The translations under genes were made by a program, and so were the position numbers. Positions 44,995 through 56,000 of a stretch of 64,000 nucleotides of DNA are shown here, piece after piece. How positions within the stretch are numbered: position 1 is the first letter of the stretch; the number at the start of each line of letters is the position of its first letter. The notes beneath the pieces are model-generated. The model ran no database searches and was not told the DNA's origin. It was given only the letters and a program-made list of their open reading frames with translations. This DNA is from Oikopleura dioica (lineage: Eukaryota; Chordata; Appendicularia; Copelata; Oikopleuridae), in NCBI GenBank assembly GCA_907165135.1, contig OU015566.1:9470157-9534156 (forward strand). The letters are read 5' to 3'.

Positions 44995-45491
44995 TCTTCG
45001 TTGTTTTTATCCGATATTCAAAGGATCTGAAAGTAAAAAGTCATCTTTCTCTTGATAATCGAAGAGTGAAATTTCCACAAATTTTTTAATTCCAGTTTTT
45101 TTTTATTTGAATTTTCGAGCGGCGCAAAACGCGCGCGCCCACGCTTCTCCCACGCAAAATATCGCTAAAAATTCTCTAGAACTTCTTTTCCTTTTTCAAA
45201 TCAACAAAACTCTTTCTTACGGTTTTTCATTGCTGCAAATCTGTAACGAAAAGAACCGAATTTGATGAACCGAGATTGAATTGTCGTTGACGACGATTTC
45301 GCCGAATCTAGCCAATCGCGAACCAGAGATTATGTGTCATTTATTTTTGCGCGAAAGGGAAAGAATGAACGTAGAGAAATTACTTCATGAAGATTACTCT
45401 TGCCTTCTCTAGAATTTGCTTTATTCATTCCGAAATTTCGTCTTTGGCAGCTTTAGGAGTTTCTGATTTTGAGAGATTTTTGGTTTAGAAA
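44995..45491. promoter_or_regulatory. Bidirectional promoter region, NXT and ATP5PD
   Basis: Contains a GC-rich patch (GGCGCAAAACGCGCGCGCCC, about 45121), CCAATCGCG (about 45313) and a GCGCGAAAGGG E2F-like motif (about 45349). A splice-acceptor-like TTTGGTTTAG lies 3 bases before the ATP5PD ATG, a possible trans-splice site. Confidence 0.45.
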
Positions 45492-46614
45492 ATGTCGGGT
45501 CGAGTAATCCCAGCCGCCGTCAACTGGTCCGAGCTCCTCCGAAAGACTGCTCCAGGAGACAAGAAGCTCATGGCTGCCTTCAAGGTCAAGGTAAGTTCTC
45601 TTTTGATTTTAACCACTAGAAATAATCTACTCTTATTTCTTTTAAAAAAAATAATATTTTTGATAATATCATATCAACAGTTTTTGATTCATCTCCCAAA
45701 TCTTCATCATCATAATTCATCCTTTTTTATCCACGTTTCTCCCTAGTCCGACATCATCGCCGGTAACTACGCCAAGGCCGCCGCGTTCAACCGAACCATC
45801 AACTGGGATTACTACCAGGGCGCCATCAAGAACAAGGCTCTCGTCGCTGACTTCAAGGTTCGCCTTCTCGCCCTTTCTTTTGTTTATTTTATTCGTTCTT
45901 AGGCCAAGTTCGAAGCCACTGAGATCCCTGTTCCTTCCGATGAAGGTCGACAGGCTGCCCTCGAGGCCAAGGCCGCTGAAGACGAAGTCGCCGTCGCCAA
46001 CTACATCAAGAAGGTCGACCAGCAGATCGATGATGCTTCCGTCACCCTCAACAACATCAAGGCTCTCCCACCATTCGGTAACTATTTCCTACCTGTCACT
46101 GCTTCTCAACCCTCTTTGTAGAACAGATGACCCAGTCTGACATCCTCTACTGGTTCCCCCAGCTCTGCAAGAACCAGGAGCCCGTCCCACTCTCCGAGAA
46201 CCAGATCATGACCTCCGTCCATGGTGTCCAGTTCGTCGAGACCTCCACCTACCAGTGGCCCGGTGACTACGGTGGATGGTACAAGACCTTCGAAGAGACT
46301 GTAAGATTCCAACACGAATTGCTTTTATCATTTCTCTTTCATTCAGAAAGGTACTGACGCCGCCGTCGAATACCGACTCAACGAGTCCCAGTTCCCCGGC
46401 AACAAGTTCCCCGCTTTCTTCTCTTCCTTCCCCACTGAGGACTTCAAGGTACGAGTTGATTAACATGCTCCCTTTCGAGTACATTCTTGAGGAATCCTTC
46501 GCCCTCTCCGACCCCTTGATCCAGTGGGAAGCCATCGCTCACCACCCCGACTTCGACGCCAACGTCAACGCCATCCAGGCTGCCGAGGGCGTCCAGGAAG
46601 GTCTCCGCGCTTAA
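45492..46614 (+). CDS. ATP5PD: Mitochondrial ATP synthase subunit d with C-terminal extension
   Basis: Peripheral-stalk subunit of the F1Fo ATP synthase. Exons 45492-45590, 45747-45857, 45903-46077, 46122-46300, 46347-46448 and 46492-46614 (last acceptor chosen for a 43-bp intron; a 31-bp one is possible) encode about 262 aa. The first 150 residues fit the family: MSGRVIPAAVNWSELL, INWDYYQGAIKNKALVADF, ATEIPVPSDEGRQAALEAK, LPPFEQMTQSDILYWFPQL. The human protein is only about 160 aa. The extra 100 residues here (VQFVETSTYQWPGDYGGWYKT onwards, to VQEGLRA) are not known to me. Coding is strongly biased to C-ending codons, as in highly expressed genes. Confidence 0.88.
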
Positions 46615-46901
46615 AAAGTCCAAAAAGAAGACGGCAAAATTTTATTGCATCTTCTCCAGACTCACATGTTGTCCTACATCTTTCCCTCTGAGCGTCTTCA
46701 GAATTCCTAATTTATTTATTCTCTCCTTTCTCTTTCAAAAGAAACGAAGAGTACCCTGTTTTTGGAGCCTGTTCAAGTGAAAATCTATTCGAATCGAGTT
46801 TCCAAGTCCACCTAGGATGCATTACAAAAAAACAATAAAAGTTCAACGAAAATTCAACAATTCAAATTTGTGCATTTCAGTTTGTAAATATACATTGAAA
46901 A

Positions 46902-47617
46902 ATGAGTGAATCCGACATCGCAGCCAAATCTGAAGGAGGAGAGAGCGCAGAAGCCGCGATTTTAGAGCACGGGTTCATTTTGTTTTGATGAAAAATTTTT
47001 GTTTTACGATCTTCAAAATTTGAAGCTGCAAGTGTTAGCGAAAAGTATTGAACCTCAACAAATTGAAATTGAAAAACGCATTACAGAAGCTTTTCTGGTT
47101 TTCGACACTCAAGCAAACAAGCAGGCTGATGTTCGTGAAATCGGAACGATTGTCCGCTCTCTCGGTTTGGTTCCCACCGAGGCTGAGGTAATTTGAAATA
47201 AAGAACGATTTATCTGTAATTTTTAAGGTAAATGAGTTGATTTCGGAGACAGAGGATGAAACCGCTTCTGGATTTGTCCGATTAGACCGACTGTTGCCGG
47301 TTTTGACACAGTGCATCTTGGAGAAGAGATACAAACCCGAACCGGAAAATGTCATTCTCAAAGCTTTCGAATCTCTGGACACTGACAAGAAAGGCTACCT
47401 TCTGCCCGAAGAAATCAGCCAGTACTTGCGCGAAGAGGGCGAGCCCTTCTTACAGGAAGAACTTGAAGAGTTCCTCTCAGCTGCTGTCGATCCATCAAAA
47501 GGAAAAATATTTTACAAAGGTACACCAACTCGCTTTTGAACGAATTTTATGACCATTTTTTTCCAAGATTACGTTGCGCTCCTCTCCGTCGACGACGCCG
47601 GCCTAAGCCTCAAATAA
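46902..47617 (+). CDS. EFCAB2: EF-hand dynein regulatory complex protein (EFCAB2/DRC8)
   Basis: Calmodulin-like subunit of the ciliary nexin-dynein regulatory complex. Exons 46902-46972, 47046-47187, 47228-47519 and 47568-47617 encode about 184 aa. Family signatures are AFLVFDTQANKQADVREIGTIVRSLGLVPTEAE (positions 40-72), GFVRLDRLLPVLTQCILEKRY, AFESLDTDKKGYLLPEEISQYL, EEGEPFLQEELEEFLSAAVDP and YKDYVALL. Only the third loop (DTDKKGYLLPEE) looks like a full Ca-binding loop. The gene starts 288 bp after ATP5PD and ends 98 bp before GLYR1 on the same strand, so it may be part of one operon. Confidence 0.88.
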
Positions 47618-47715
47618 ACACGTTTTCTGTACTAATTATTTCTTTTATACCTTCTCACAAAATATATTTTTATACTTAAGTACTCTTCACATTTTGAATT
47701 CGTTTTGATTCTAGT
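47618..47715 (+). promoter_or_regulatory. Candidate operon spacer and trans-splice acceptor
   Basis: Only 98 bp separate EFCAB2 and GLYR1. The spacer is T-rich and ends TTTTGATTCTAG, one base before the GLYR1 ATG. This is how downstream genes in spliced-leader operons look; no separate TATA box is seen. Confidence 0.5.
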
Positions 47716-49582
47716 ATGGCGGACGAGGAGAAGGACCTTACCGCAATCGGATCCTTTGTCTGGGCAAAAGTGACTGGCCACCCGTTCTGGCCTGGTCAAG
47801 TCGTTGAATCCGGCCCAGGGATCAAAGCAAGATCGGGCTATGTGGTAGTACGTTTTTACGCCTCGAATGATTTCGCTTCGGTCAAACCGACGAATGATCA
47901 ACTCAAAGCCTACAAACCTGGAACCGTCCAAACGCCCGGCAAAAAGAACAGAAAGGTGAGAAAAAGATCTTGGTTTTTTCTAGAGTTTTCAACAGTGAAA
48001 GTACTTGAACGGATAGGCGAATTGTAAAAGTCTTGCGTGATCCTATTTGGCTTTTTCAGCTTTTGAACAAAGCAATTCGGCATATTGAGAGAGCGATGAA
48101 GGGAGAAAAGGTTGAATCGGATACAGAGCCGGAAAAGAAGAAACCAAAGAAGTCAACGCCAACGCCGGAGCCAAAGTCGCCTACTCCTACTCGAAAGAAG
48201 TCCCCGCTCGATCGCAGAACACAACAGACGATGGACCAGCAGCTGGGAAAGCGCAAAATATGGACTCGGGAAGCTCATCAAGTAGAATTCGTCCATCAAT
48301 TGTCCCTGCCGATTCTACCTCACTGGCAACGATACTTCCTCAAGCTTCGGGAATACCAGCCACAACCGCAAAGCTTGGATTCTTGGGTCTTGGAATCATG
48401 GGTAAAGTAAAGTTTCATTCCAAAATGTCTCACTGCTCATTTAGGTGGTGCTATGGCGATGAATTTACTCCGCACCGGCCATGACGTTTCTGTCTGGAAT
48501 CGTACCGCGTCCAAGACGATTCCTCTTCGAAACCGAGGTGCCACAGTTTACGATACAAAGCGTCAAATTGTTGAAAACTGCGACATCATTTTCGGTAAAA
48601 ATCTTTTAAAGATAAATTATCTAAAATGTCTTTTTTTACACAATCTTAATTAGCTTGTGTTTCTGACCCTAAAGCAGCTCGAGAGATAGTTTTCGGAAAT
48701 GGTGGTGTGTTGAAGGTAAGGAAAAACATCAAGGGATCTAAGGCTATCATTATTCTAGTACATGAACGATCAGAAGGCGTATGTGGACATGTCAACTGTC
48801 GATCCCGAAACAGCGATTGCGATTGGAGAAGCGATTCGAAGCAAAGGAGGACGATTTTTGGAAGCGCCTGTTTCTGGATCTAAAGTGCCGGCAGAGCTTG
48901 GCGAGGTACTTTCCCAACAGAAGCTTATGTTAATCACTTTCTTAGCTGATAATTATGTGCGCAGGAGATAGAACGCTCTATGTGGATTTATATAGCTGCA
49001 TGGAGGCGATTTCGAAAAAGTGGTTCTTCTTGAGCGAAGTCGGAAGTGCCGCCCGAATGAAGGTGCTTGCCTTGTTGAATCGAGGAATTTGAATTGAATG
49101 CATTCTTTAGCTTGTTGTGAATTCGATAATGGGCGCTCAAATGGCCGCCCTTGCGGAAGGAATGGCCCTCGCCGAGAAATGCGACCTTGACCAAGTCACA
49201 CTCCTCGAGGTTAGATAGAAAAACATGTTCACAAGGGTGTAAACAAGCGTTGTAGATCTTATCACTTGGTGCGCTAGGCTCCAAGATGGTCAATGCAAAG
49301 GGATCGGCGATTCTGGAGTCGAACTTTCCACCAAATTTTCCTCTTCGGCTGCAGCAGAAGGATCTTAGACTGGCAGTGTCGCTCTCTGACAAGGTTCACC
49401 AGCCAATTTCAGTTATTGCCTCCGCGAATGAGCTGTACAAAGTAAGTCCTTTATCCAAGAAGTATCGAAACGCATCCAACCCTCGTTTTTAGCGTTCGAT
49501 GGCCGCCAACTTAGGTGATAGTGACATGTCAGCCGTCTACGAGGTCGTGCATCAACGACAAGACAGCTCCATGCACGAGTAA
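47716..49582 (+). CDS. GLYR1: GLYR1/NDF nucleosome-destabilising PWWP-dehydrogenase
   Basis: Chromatin reader that helps RNA polymerase II pass nucleosomes; the C-terminal half is a beta-hydroxyacid dehydrogenase fold used as a tetramer. Exon 1 (47716-47955) is a PWWP domain with [16 protein letters not shown] and [13 protein letters not shown] Lys/Pro-rich, AT-hook-like linker starts at 48060. The dehydrogenase part has [17 protein letters not shown] (NAD motif), [59 protein letters not shown] and [12 protein letters not shown]. It ends with NDMSAVY-like [11 protein letters not shown]. At the catalytic position vertebrate proteins have Met; here it is Lys (ARMK). The linker needs a one-base shift between GKRK and MDSGSSSS (about 48245-48260), a likely sequence error or unseen mini-intron. 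Confidence 0.87.
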
Positions 49583-49686
49583 ACCACAACTACTCGTGAC
49601 ATAGCAACTCAGAGGATCAAAATCTGAAGTTTCCGATTTCCAATTTAGAAGAAAATTGATTAGAACCGAAAATTACTGTGAATACT

Positions 49687-50471
49687 CACTGCCCCTAGGT
49701 CTAGGATGGGGGGTGATCGCTGGAGATCCGAAATGAGGCGCTCGAGATGAATCAACGATGAGTGGTGCGCGGGTTCTTTGGATCTCCAGAGCGCGGAGAT
49801 CGAAGCTCGATCTCCAAATGAATCCCAGGGATTTTGTCGATCTCCAGTTTTCGGTGATCGAAGCTCTGAATTTTCTCGAGCATCGATTTTTCTCGATTAA
49901 ATTCATATTTTGCAGCGACTTTACGGGTCAGTATCTCAGAAAATAATAGTTTCTAATGCTAATCTTCAAGAAATTATCGCTCACCCACCGAGCTGAGTCT
50001 TTGGAAATTTAAACCGAACCAATTTTAAAATTATGTGATTTCAACTGTTCAAAAATTTTGAAAACCATCTTATTGAGAAAAATACTCGAGCAGAGATAGA
50101 AAATAGTTCATTTTTTATCCAAAATTACAATCCATGCACTTGATTTGACAAAAGATTTGAAATCTACACTGGAGAATAAGTATTGCCTGAGATTTATAAG
50201 TTGATCCGGTCAGTCGCTTTTGATATCAGTAGGCTGGCAGAAGATTGTTTTAAAGTGACTCATCCGACTTCGGGGATAAAAAATTTTTGGATCTCCAAGA
50301 AGTGGAGATCGAGAGTGGTGATCGATCACCGCAATTTCGGGGTGGAGATCGCGCGGATCTCCACGCAATCGGAGATCCAAAGAACCCGCGCACCACTCAT
50401 TGGTGATTCCTCTCGAGCGCCTCATTTCGGATCTCCAACGATCACCCCCGATCCTAGACCTAGCACTGCCC
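49687..50471. mobile_element. hAT-like element (769 bp), TSD CACTGCCC
   Basis: The element spans 49695-50463. Its ends, CTAGGTCTAGGAT and the inverted copy ATCCTAGACCTAG, extend as a near-perfect inverted repeat of about 100 bp (GGAGATCC, GTGCGCGGGTTCTTTGGATC). CACTGCCC is duplicated at 49687-49694 and 50464-50471. The internal part is AT-rich, with several GGATCTCCA-type motifs and no transposase frame. It lies between GLYR1 and the NDUFB6-like gene. Confidence 0.85.
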
Positions 50472-50663
50472 TATTTTTACTTCCAATTTAAATTTACCCT
50501 ATTCTTTCTATCCTTTCCTCTTTTCCCATCTCCCTCTCTCTCTCTTCTTGTAATGCTACAGTAACTGACATGTTGTTTGCATCCAGCTGACAAAAAATAA
50601 ACGATTGCCCTATCTTACAGTTATTGTTACTACAATATAAATTTAGAAAAAGTTAGATCAAGA

Positions 50664-52763
50664 ATGGACGCTATTGAAAAGCGTGCCAACGGAGTCGCGC
50701 TGAGCGGGCTCGACGAGCAGCGGCTCCGAAACCACCAGCTCAGAATGATGCGCCGAGCGTGGCTCAAAGATATGAAGGTAAACTATGAAGGATTGATCAG
50801 AGCCTGTAGTATCATATACGTGCTTGTATGAAGCACGTGACTCTGAGAGACATCTCGCGTGGATGTAGATATCGATCGACTGTGAGAATCGTTACTCTCT
50901 TTTCTGAGTATGACGTTTAGCCGTCTCCACGAGAGCCACTCTGGCCGCAGCACAACCTCTACTGGGGCTCCTCAAACTTCCTCCGCGCGAACTTGAACTT
51001 CACCAACTACTGGAAGCTCCTCTCCGACAAGCTCTTTCTCGCCAAGGGCGTCCGACCCTTCTATCCCCAGGCCTTCTTTGACGAACTCTTCTACGGCCGG
51101 TAGATGGCGTTTTCCATTATTGTATCACGTACTCACAAACTCGTACTATAGGCTCGCGAACGTGCCCCGTATGGCGCTTTGGGGATCTTTCCGAATGCTC
51201 AGATATGCCGTCCCTGTGTTTATCCTTTTCTTCGGCGTTTCAGGTACATTCAGTGATAAGAAACAAGTAACATTACTAGTGAAAAAATCAACCGGAAGTG
51301 GCAATGATTTAAAATTTTGAAGCCAGAAGCCCATTTAAATTTCTATTGTCTTTTTGGAGCCTTTTTTGGAGGATGAGGTCGTTAATTATAAGGTTATCGA
51401 AGACACGTTTGTGACTTTTGAATTCAAAGAGCTACATCTGAAGTCCGTTTTAGCCCTTTTCGAGGAACTCGCTCTCGCCAAATTCCCTACCTGCTACGGT
51501 CTCTTGCCAACGGCTAACCGGCCACAGCATTACGCGTCATTCTTGGGAGTCTACCCATCCGACAAGACCTTCACTACCCGACTTCGAAACGTCGAATGGA
51601 ACCACGACTGGATTAACATCATGGTACGCCTCCATCACAAAATTAATTAAATAGTTCGATGGGTATTATGCAAATACTCATAGTCTCATATGAACCTGCG
51701 ATACGTGTAAGTGACTGATTACGTGACTGTTTTTAGCAATTTACCCCTCGAATGAATCCGGATGCCGAGACCTACCCCGGGGCACCAGAATGAATTGGGT
51801 GACTTATCAGGTTCGTACTATCGAGAAACAGTTATGACTTGTCTTTCAATCATTACCAATTAACCCTTATCAATAAACCTCTGTCCCAAATAGAGAATAA
51901 GCTAAGAAAATAAATCCAAAGAAGAATGCTAAGAACATCAGACCCTTGAGAAACAAAGCCTGACAGCAGCTATAAGCAACTTAGTCAGGCGGGAAAAATG
52001 TGAGTGAATGCATTCCATTCGAGGCATTTATCTCAAATAGATAATATATAATGAAGTCTAAATATCTATTTAGCATGTTATCAAGATAAATAGATTCTAC
52101 AATTACTCGCTATTACGTCTCTGTCGATCAAGAATTGAAAGCAATTAATTACAGATATCATCAATACACCTTTGATGTTATCTTTGAACTCTTGTCTTTC
52201 TATCTCTATTAGCTTTATTTATAAAGAGAACTCTAGGTCTAAATTCTCTCATTCAGCCAATCTACCCCGAAGATAACTACTTATTAAACGAAAACTACGG
52301 TAACGGACCCGGTGGTCTCGGAAACGCCACCGAAACTTACCGACTTGTCCATGCTACAAAGCCAACTGGTCTCTACTCCAAGGTCGAGCCTGGAGAAGTT
52401 CACTATCCAATGTCCACCGCTTTCAACCGCCTCTTCAGGTAAAAAAGGGTCACCAGCCGGTTGCCCCGATTTATTGCCCCCATAACAAAGATGAAGGAAA
52501 GTGAGACTCTGAAATTTTTCACCAAAAAAAATTTCACGCTTGGAAGCTCGCGCTCAACGTTGATTCGCCGATGGTATTGAAATTATCGATTTCTTTAGTT
52601 GAACCTATCCCCTTGTGTTTTTTTTTTGTCGAAAGAGATATGCGATTACAACGCTAATTCTAGAGCGCTGGTGAACAGACAACAGGCCGATGATTACAAC
52701 TGGGAGACGGACTCTCGCCAGTGGTCCCTTTGGCATGGCGATGTGAAAACAGCTCAGGAATAA
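50664..52763 (+). CDS. NDUFB6: NDUFB6-like complex I subunit with long novel C-terminus
   Basis: Exons 50664-50777, 50921-51099, 51152-51243 and 51454-51623 join in frame. The start DEQRLRNHQLRMMRRAWLKDMKPSPREPLWPQ matches NDUFB6 (B17) of mitochondrial complex I. A membrane segment follows (YAVPVFILFFGVS). NDUFB6 is about 128 aa, but this frame continues far beyond (ELALAKFPTCYGLLP, PQHYASFLGVYPSDK). There seem to be two alternative ends. A short one at 51737-51793 ends in PDAETYPGAPE and a stop. A long one runs 52257-52437/8 then 52636-52763 (PIYPEDNYLLNENYGNG, ending WSLWHGDVKTAQE). The last junction needs a GG-AG-type splice. The start is secure by homology; the extension is open but unmatched. 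A chimaera of two genes cannot be excluded. Confidence 0.7.
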
Positions 52764-53016
52764 AACGCTGGAAAATATATAATTTAATATCTGTTCAAAT
52801 ACGAGAAACATCATTCTAGTTTCAATTTCAAAAAACCCTACTCTGTTCCTACAACCCTTATTTATTGAATGAATCTGCGCCTACATGAAACTCAAGCAGA
52901 AAAGTTTGAGAATTTAAACTAGATGCTGAACTAACCGGATCTTCTTTTTAGGGACCCACCTTACGCAGGGGCCCTCGGACAAATTCAAAATTTCTATATC
53001 TGTAGAGTCTCTATAG

Positions 53017-56000
53017 ATGAACACATCCGTAAGTCCCAAAATCGTTAAATATTTGCTATTTAACCTATTTAGAGACCAAATAGCCAGGGTTTGCCAGCAC
53101 AGCAAGGTCATGTGAATCCCGCAGCCCAACACGGAATGCCCCAGGGCGGCCGGCAGGAGGTGAGCCACGTCCACCATCCGCACGCGCCCTCGGGCCCCAT
53201 CCAGTTCCAGCCCACGGTACGTTCCCCTTTAGCCTTTTCAATCTCTTCAACCTCTCCAAAGGACAGCCAAAGACCCAAGCAATCCATGAAGTCCGGACTT
53301 AGCCCGGTAGCCACCCCATTCACGTCAAACCAAGAGGTTTGACCGTTTTTCCAACAGAAATATAAACCTAATCAAGAAAACACACCACACGGAAAACTCA
53401 AAAATTAACAGTGTTAATTCAATTGATTGATATTTGAACCGGTATTCCGGAGGATTCCTTGTTGATTTCAAAACTCATCCAATCGTCCTTCGATGATAGC
53501 TTGTCCTAAATTTTGTTCTAGGGGATGTCCCAGGGCCAACGAATGCCTAACTTGTCCCATGTTGATCCACAACGCGCCCAGCAGCTCTATCAACACAACA
53601 TTATGCAACAGCAGCAACAAAAGCTGCAGCAACACACACAGCATCAGCAACAGGTTAGTGTAGCCCTTGCTTTTCAGTAGCGTTGCATAGATAAAGAAGG
53701 TCTAGTAGTAGTGATGATTACTTGTATTTTTTCTCGAAGGAATCGGAGAGTAGCGATAATCAGCCGTCGGAGAGCGGTTACTTCGTTACCTCATCGTACC
53801 CGTACTCGGCTCAGGCGGGCATTCCAATCAATATCCGACACTCTCAAAATTACCTCGTCCGGGTAAACGCATAAAAACATACATGTCAACTCAAAATTAT
53901 TATTTGATCATGAATGTATTGTAAATCTTTTCGCGTCTCACTAAACCGCTCGTTCCCTTAATTGTCCGTCCATTCTCACCCTCAAAAATGATAACGTAGT
54001 TAGTCTAGTTGTTTGTTGATGTTTCATCGTTGCATGAAGTCCTTCTCTAGCTCCAAGAGCAAGATCATCAATCTTTTTTCAGCCACAAGGGATGGTCCAC
54101 AGAATGCCGAATCCAAGACAACCATTTCAACCCCCGAATCAGTTTTACGTAAGTGCACTAGCTTCGTTTCACATTGATCAAGCATCTTTTAAGCCTCCCG
54201 TCAGTCAAGTCAGCGGTATCCGACCAATTCATCCGGGACAAGCTCGAGTGAGCGCTGCACCAAACGCATACGTGGGGTCATCTACTCCGACCTTCCAGCC
54301 GCGCTACCAACAGCCCGGGCATCCAGGACAGCCTGGCTACCCAGCGAACATGGCTCAGTTTGCGCAACAGGGCAACTTCTCCCAGTATGCGGGCATACAG
54401 CACTATCAACAGAGCCAGGCGCAACAGTTCCAACCGGGCGCGCATCAGTTTCAGCCTGGCAGCCACGTTCCCAATCCCAACGCGCCCCAATACATGCCCC
54501 AACAGTTCGACCCGAATAACTTGTCAAACATGCAAGGCCACCAACAACAGGTAGCCGTAGATTTTAGCTAATCCTGTGACCTCCCATATTCTAGCAGCAG
54601 CAATATCCAAGCAAAAACCTTCAAAAGCTATTCTTATTAAAGATCCAAGTACGGGAAAAGCTGTCAATATGAATGATGAAAAGGTAAGTCTACAGTTACT
54701 TCAGCTTCCAACCCCGTTTTAGCCGAAAACAGAAACGAGTAGTCAGCCCAAAAGTCGAAACGCAGCGTCGGAAAGTTCTACCGGTAGTCGGAGTCGACAA
54801 CAGTCAGAAAGTCAAAAGACGGAGAGTCAAGCTCCTGCCCAGATTAAAGTTGAAAAACCGCAAGATACCACTACAGCCAGCCAAGTCAAGATACAGGCGC
54901 CAACTCCCGCTGCTGGGGCTAGAAATCCAAGCATTTCAGAGTCGGCCAATGAGGTGAGCATCTTTTGGAAACATAAAGCTGTATGCATGCAGGAATATGC
55001 AGGCTTGCTTAGATGTTTATTGCATTTGTTTCACTGTATCTGCGCATATGAAATTTATGAGGCTTTGTCGGGCTTTTCCAGAGTATTTTTTAAATATTAA
55101 TTTATCAGATCAACGCTTATGAATTGAAAAAACAAAGGGATGTTGTTGATGTTATGCATTTTGAATGGGACCTTGTCCAGGGGCGTATCTGCGTGGCGTT
55201 TTCTGGACGCTTGGGCGGCCAGTGACGTAACTACTCGTATCCCCTTAATGCGTCACTCGGCCAATTACTCATTCTAATTCTCGACCATCATTTTACACAC
55301 TGATAAAAAGAAAGAACATGGGCTGCTGAACAATTGCCCGTATAAATACTTTTTCAGGGAGAGGTGGATTCTTTACTAATTAGAGAGAAATTTTATTCCA
55401 AAAACGAAATCCTTCAGATTTTTCGGAGCGAAAATTTCGCGCTTTTCCTCGTTTCGAAAATTGAGAAAAACAACCAAAAGTGTCAAATTAACAAAATACC
55501 GATACAAAGCCGAAAATAAAAGGCGATTTCTGTTGAATGCTTTTTGATGAGTCATCGTAAATTTTATGTAGGCACGCGATGACCTCGTGAACCCTCAAAG
55601 TTCACGAAAAAAAGAACAGGTGGCGAGAAGTTAAAAAATAAGCAAAAATAAAATATAAAAAGCAATTGAATCCTCAAAAAGTCAACAAATTACTCGATGC
55701 CAAGTAAAACTAAAGCAAAAAAGAACAATAAGAAGAGCGTAAAAAAGCATGCAAAAGCTCCTGAGATTTGGGTCCTAACTTTTCCCAATTCTACGATAGC
55801 GGTCTCTAGAATCTACAAAATTCCGTTTTTGACTCCGTAATTTTGATCATGAAAAATGATTGTCTGCAAGAGAGACTGTAATGTGGCGGTACTACCGTCC
55901 GGTGCCCCTGTGGTACAGTCCTAGGCCAAAGAGAAAGTGCTGGCGAAGGCTTGATTTTGATAATCTCGTAAGTATTTCAGGAGCGGGAAAGTTAGGATCC

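Noticed and set aside
46206-46535. 109-codon minus-strand frame opposite ATP5PD
   Set aside because: Caused by the C-ending codon bias of ATP5PD; no supporting features.
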